Below, piece by piece: positions 60,995 to 64,000 of a stretch of DNA of 64,000 nucleotides (position 1 is the stretch's first letter; each line of letters begins with the position of its first letter). This DNA comes from Brachybacterium faecium DSM 4810 (GTDB taxonomy: Bacteria; Actinomycetota; Actinomycetes; Actinomycetales; Dermabacteraceae). The stretch lies in NCBI GenBank assembly GCA_000023405.1, contig CP001643.1:2232001-2296000 (forward strand), in the 5' to 3' direction. The translations under genes were made by a program, and so were the position numbers. Below the pieces are notes generated by a model. That model was given only the letters and a program-made list of their open reading frames with translations, searched no databases and was not told the DNA's origin.

Positions 60995-61359
60995 GGGGGC
61001 ACTGTAATGGCAGCGGAGCGTCCCGGCCGAAGCTGGTGAGGGTCCCGGGAGGCGCCCCGGCCCAAGCACTTCCCGCCAGCGGACGCAACGGCTTCGTGCC
61101 CGGCATCACGGCTCCTGCGGCGCGTCCTGCCGGGGTGTGGGAAGTGCCACCAGGCTTGCGCATCCAGGCCCTTGTCGAGGCCGCGAGGGCCCCAGAGAAT
61201 GGAAGACGGCTCGCCACGCCGGCGGACATCGCGGGAGCGTCATGTCCCAGTTCTGCCGCGTCGAGCCGGAGACCCGAGAACGCCCCCACCCGGGGAGCGA
61301 CCCTCGCCGCGTCATGCCCTACGGGGTGGGGCGTGGCGTCCTGGAAAGAGAGAGTGACG
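60995..61359. other. Divergent intergenic region upstream of whiB
   Basis: These 365 bp separate the minus-strand membrane protein gene from whiB. They hold the -10 of the former (61001-61006) and probably a regulated promoter for whiB; TACGGG at about 61319 is a weak -10 candidate. I see no gene and no convincing CRP-type palindrome, although the mycobacterial whiB1 promoter has one. Confidence 0.5.
61001..61006 (-). promoter_or_regulatory. -10 box of the small membrane protein gene
   Basis: Minus-strand TACAGT ends 6 nt before ATG 60994. Confidence 0.45.
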
Positions 61360-61608
61360 ATGGACTGGCGCCACCGTGCCGAGTGCCTCAACCATGATCC
61401 CGAGCTGTTCTTCCCGATCGGGAACACCGGACCGGCGATCACGCAGATCCAGGAGGCGAAGGCGGTGTGCCAGAAGTGCGACGTCATGACTGCATGCCTC
61501 AAGTTCGCTCTCGAGTCCGGTCAGGACTCGGGCGTCTGGGGCGGGCTGTCCGAGGACGAGCGCCGCTCCCTCAAGCGCCGCAACGCGCGCGCCCGCCGCG
61601 CGGGCTGA
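61360..61608 (+). CDS. WhiB-family iron-sulfur transcription factor (WhiB1-like)
   Basis: The 82-residue protein has four cysteines (Cys9, 37, 40, 46) that ligate a 4Fe-4S cluster, the GVWGG turn (58-62) and a basic C-terminus (KRRNARARR) that touches DNA. WhiB proteins bind the main sigma factor and respond to nitric oxide or oxygen. The gene is next to and convergent with pdtaS, exactly as whiB1 and pdtaS are arranged in mycobacteria, which supports WhiB1 identity. GGAAAGAGAGAG precedes the ATG. Confidence 0.94.
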   Translation: MDWRHRAECLNHDPELFFPIGNTGPAITQIQEAKAVCQKCDVMTACLKFALESGQDSGVWGGLSEDERRSLKRRNARARRAG

Positions 61609-61735
61609 TGCCCTCCCTGCGGCGCGCGCCCCGGGCGCAGCGCCGCAGGCCCTGCGGGCCCGTCCCGGCAGGACCTGACCCCTCCCCGGCATGAGCTCGC
61701 GGGGCGTTGCCCCGTGGCGACCTCGCGGCCACGTC

Positions 61736-61798
61736 TCAGAGCGTGAGCGGGTCGCCTCAGAGCGTGAGCGGGTCGCCTCAGAGCGTGAGCGGGTCCAG
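61736..61798 (-). repeat. Three 21-bp tandem repeats on the pdtaS stop codon
   Basis: The unit TCAGAGCGTGAGCGGGTCGC(C) is exact at 61736-61756 and 61757-61777. At 61778-61798 it matches for 18 of 21 bases. On the minus strand each unit reads GDPLTL-stop, and the third copy is the real 3' end of pdtaS (LDPLTL-stop). Confidence 0.9.
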
Positions 61799-63271
61799 GT
61801 AGACCTCCACCATCGCGCGAGTCCCGCCCCCGGGGCGATCCTCCCAGGTGAGCGTGCCCCCGAGCTGCCCCTGCACCAGCGTCAGCGCGATGTTCGTGCC
61901 CAGTCCCGTCGGCTTGGCCGCTCCCATGCCGTCGCCGTCGTCCTCGATCGAGATGACCAGGTGGGAGCCGGTGCGCTCGCTGCGGATGGTCAGCGTTCCC
62001 CCGGTCTCCGAGAGCCCGTGCTCCACGGCGTTGGTGGCCAGCTCGGTGACGACCAGCGCCAGGGGCGTCGCCTCCTCCGCCCGGATCGAGCCGACCCGAC
62101 CGATCTTCTCGGTGCGCACCTCGACCTGTGCATCGGTCAGCTGCGGGGTGCCCGCCCGGTGGACGGTCGCACTCGCGGCATCGACGGCGAGCCGCAGGCA
62201 GCGATCGATGACCTCGTCGAAGTGCACCGCCTCCTGCGATCCCTGCAGGAGCGACTCGTGCACCAGCGCGATCGTCGAGACGCGGCGCATCGCCTCCGCG
62301 AGCGCCTCCCGGGCCTCGTCGGTCTTCATCCGCCGCGACTGCATGCGCAGCAGCGCCGCGACCGTCTGCAGATTGTTCTTGACCCGGTGATGGACCTCCC
62401 GGATCGTGGCGTCCTTCGTGATCAGCTCCCGCTCCCGGCGACGCAGCTCGGTCACGTCGCGCACCAGGATCACGGCACCGGTGCGACGGCCCTGCTCGGT
62501 CAGGGGCACCGCGCGCAGCGACAGGGTCCCGCCGCGTGCCTGCATGTCGGAACGCCACGCCGCGCGGCCCATCAGCACCAGCGGTAGCGATTCATCGACC
62601 GGGCTGCGCGACTGCAGCACCTCGGTGGAGAGCTCCGCGAGGGTGACGCCCTCCATGTCCCCTTCGATGCCGAAGCGGTGGAAGGCCGAGATCGCGTTCG
62701 GGGAGATCCAGCACACGACTCCCGCATCGTCGAGCTCGACGACGCCATCGCCGACCCGCGGTGCCCCGCGCCGCGGCGGGATCGGCGCACCCTCGATGGG
62801 GAACGCCCCGCTCTCGAGCATCCGCAGCAGGCGGTGTCCGAGCTTGCGCTGCTGGGTCTCGTTGTTCGAGGGATGGCCGTCGCTGTCGGGGCTCTCGGCC
62901 GCGAGCACGGCGAGGGTCTGCCCGTTCTTGCGCACCGGCACCAGGAGTCCCGTCGCGGCCCGGCCCTCCCGCTCGATCGCGGTGGGCACGCGGCTCGCCT
63001 CCCCGCCGTCGAGCAGGCGGACGATCTCGACCCCTTCTGTGCCGCCGTCGCTCGGCCGGCCCACCGGGTCCTCGTAGTAGACGGTCGAGCCGGTGGCGGG
63101 GCGGCAGTGGGCCACCGCCAGTGCCCCGGATTCCTCCTTGATCCACAGCACGAGGTCGGACCGCAGGAGATCGGAGAGCAGGTTCCAGTCACCGACCAGG
63201 TGCTGCAACCAGTCCGCCTCCTTCTCGGAGAGACCAGGGTTGTCGGCGAGGAACTTCGACAGGCTCGGCAT
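61778..63271 (-). CDS. pdtaS: PdtaS-like sensor histidine kinase
   Basis: The 497-residue soluble kinase has a GAF domain (about residues 15-150), a PAS domain (about 180-285), the HisKA_2 segment REVHHRVKNNLQTVAALLRM with the phospho-His, and HATPase (VVTELATNAVEHGLSETGG, ISIEDDGDGMG). In mycobacteria PdtaS phosphorylates the ANTAR regulator PdtaR, which controls transcription termination. The start is ATG 63271, with TATCCT ending 6 nt upstream. PdtaR is not in the window. Its stop codon lies in a tandem repeat. Confidence 0.95.
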   Translation of the reverse strand: MPSLSKFLADNPGLSEKEADWLQHLVGDWNLLSDLLRSDLVLWIKEESGALAVAHCRPATGSTVYYEDPVGRPSDGGTEGVEIVRLLDGGEASRVPTAIEREGRAATGLLVPVRKNGQTLAVLAAESPDSDGHPSNNETQQRKLGHRLLRMLESGAFPIEGAPIPPRRGAPRVGDGVVELDDAGVVCWISPNAISAFHRFGIEGDMEGVTLAELSTEVLQSRSPVDESLPLVLMGRAAWRSDMQARGGTLSLRAVPLTEQGRRTGAVILVRDVTELRRRERELITKDATIREVHHRVKNNLQTVAALLRMQSRRMKTDEAREALAEAMRRVSTIALVHESLLQGSQEAVHFDEVIDRCLRLAVDAASATVHRAGTPQLTDAQVEVRTEKIGRVGSIRAEEATPLALVVTELATNAVEHGLSETGGTLTIRSERTGSHLVISIEDDGDGMGAAKPTGLGTNIALTLVQGQLGGTLTWEDRPGGGTRAMVEVYLDPLTL

Positions 63272-63277
63272 GCAGAC

Positions 63278-63283
63278 AGGATA
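63278..63283 (-). promoter_or_regulatory. -10 box of pdtaS (leaderless)
   Basis: Minus-strand TATCCT ends 6 nt before the ATG at 63271. Confidence 0.45.
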
Positions 63284-63380
63284 GGGGTCCGCGCACTGTG
63301 CCCCGTGACCGTCCGCGGGCCGGAGGCGAACCGGCTCTGCCCTAGGCTGATCCCGACGAGTTCCGAGGAAGGACACCAGC

Positions 63381-63887
63381 ATGAAGCTTCGCGAGACCCT
63401 CACCCTCCCGCTCCCGGCGGCGGCCGCGGCCGCGATGTACGCCGATCCGGAGTACACGGAGATCCGTCGCACCACGCTCGGGGCCTCGCGAGCGGAGTCC
63501 ACGCTAGACGGCGACCCCTCGGCCGCGTTCACGGTCCGCACCGAGCTGTCGATGCCCACCGACCGCGTGCCGGACATGGTGCGGCCCTTCGTCGGCTCCT
63601 CCGTGACGATCCATGAGACGCAGTCCTGGTCGGCACCGGAGGCAGACGGCTCGCGGACGGGCACGATGAATCTCGAGGTGGCCGGCACTCCGGCCGGGCT
63701 GACCGGCACGGCACGCCTGCTCGCCGGCGACGGGACGAGCAGCACGGTCGAGCTGGAGGGCGACCTGGTCGCGAAGGTGCCGCTGCTCGGGCCGCGGCTG
63801 GAGAAGGCCGCGCTGCCCTACGTCTCCACGGTGCTGCGCGCCGAGGAGCGCTCCGCCCGCACCTACTCGCAGTCCCGCACCGACTGA
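63381..63887 (+). CDS. DUF2505 family protein
   Basis: The 168-residue protein matches the actinobacterial DUF2505 family, which has a START-like ligand-binding fold: MKLRETLTLPLPAAAAAAMY, MPTDRVPDMVRPFVGSSVTIHETQ, and LEGDLVAKVPLLGPRLEKAA. The function is unknown; members are small cytoplasmic proteins that may bind a lipid or hydrophobic molecule. TAGGCT lies about 35 nt upstream and GAGGAAGG precedes the ATG. Confidence 0.85.
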   Translation: MKLRETLTLPLPAAAAAAMYADPEYTEIRRTTLGASRAESTLDGDPSAAFTVRTELSMPTDRVPDMVRPFVGSSVTIHETQSWSAPEADGSRTGTMNLEVAGTPAGLTGTARLLAGDGTSSTVELEGDLVAKVPLLGPRLEKAALPYVSTVLRAEERSARTYSQSRTD

Positions 63888-63915
63888 CCGGGCCGCGCAG
63901 CCGCTCCGGCGCGGT

Positions 63916-63999
63916 TCAGCTGCGGGTCGCGGAGTCCAGGTAGGCCAGCGCGCTCGGCCCCTCGCTCGCATCGAACCACAGCAGAGCGGGGTCGGTGTC
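63916..63999 (-). CDS. C-terminal fragment of an unidentified protein (cut by window edge)
   Basis: The last 27 codons of a minus-strand frame read DTDPALLWFDASEGPSALAY and then LDSATRS before the TGA stop. Length and position suggest a real gene, but the family cannot be named from this fragment. Confidence 0.45.
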   Translation of the reverse strand, partial: DTDPALLWFDASEGPSALAYLDSATRS

Positions 64000-64000
64000 G

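Noticed and set aside
60995-61359. CRP site upstream of whiB
   Set aside because: The best candidate near 61136-61153 has only weak symmetry and does not match TGTGA-N6-TCACA.

Overview
This 64 kb window reads as an ordinary, gene-dense chromosomal stretch of a very GC-rich actinobacterium. The best guess is a Brachybacterium-like member of the Dermabacteraceae or Micrococcales. The evidence is the GTG-rich, almost gap-free gene layout and the actinobacterial marker families (WhiB, ANTAR, DUF3039, DUF3618, DUF4916, DUF2017, DUF2505, PdtaS). The tmRNA tag (AEPKRTDFALAA) is of actinobacterial type. Several gene orders match those known from mycobacteria. No prophage, transposase, integrase, CRISPR array or defence island is visible.

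Layout. 0-5 kb: the tail of an ANTAR protein, a joined STAS/TetR ORF, a lone ABC ATPase, an M20 amidohydrolase, and a divergent TetR/acetyltransferase pair sharing an operator. 5-11 kb: tRNA-Lys, an epimerase, a sugar O-acetyltransferase broken by an amber codon, small enzymes, tRNA-Leu, and a phosphatase/DUF4916 pair. 11-17 kb: the conserved block clpS-DUF2017-murI-MBL-rph-rdgB with divergent pncB. 16-21 kb: a DEAD-like helicase, DUF3039, VanZ-like protein and a beta-lactamase-fold serine hydrolase. 21-28 kb: a six-gene operon of NamZ-like exo-muramidase, acetyltransferase, lipoprotein binding protein, permease, permease-ATPase fusion and ATPase, with a clear inverted-repeat operator; it looks like a muropeptide or peptide salvage system. 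28-37 kb: malic enzyme, a Tat-exported lysozyme-like protein, HrpA, and two phosphotransferases. 37-40 kb: an isomerase/GH3 glycosidase operon. 40-47 kb: tmRNA, smpB, an M23 peptidase, ftsX, ftsE, prfB. 47-53 kb: glycerate kinase coupled to a compact tad pilus operon. 53-60 kb: YihY, an SRAP repair protein, and a two-component system next to a MacB-like ABC exporter. 60-64 kb: a small membrane protein, whiB, convergent pdtaS, and DUF2505.

How the genes work together: ribosome rescue (tmRNA, SmpB) and termination (RF2) flank the FtsEX-M23 cell-wall hydrolysis module. The NamZ operon and MurI bear on wall turnover and synthesis. RdgB and RNase PH handle nucleotide and RNA quality control. PdtaS would signal to an ANTAR response regulator outside the window.

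The most notable observations are the amber-interrupted acetyltransferase, the NamZ/ABC operon with its operator and fused permease-ATPase, tandem repeats that sit on the stop codons of three unrelated genes, a run of about fourteen genes that look leaderless (TANNNT, then 6-9 nt, then the start codon), and a minimal tad operon with an atypical pilin coupled to glycerate kinase. I found no convincing wholly new system.
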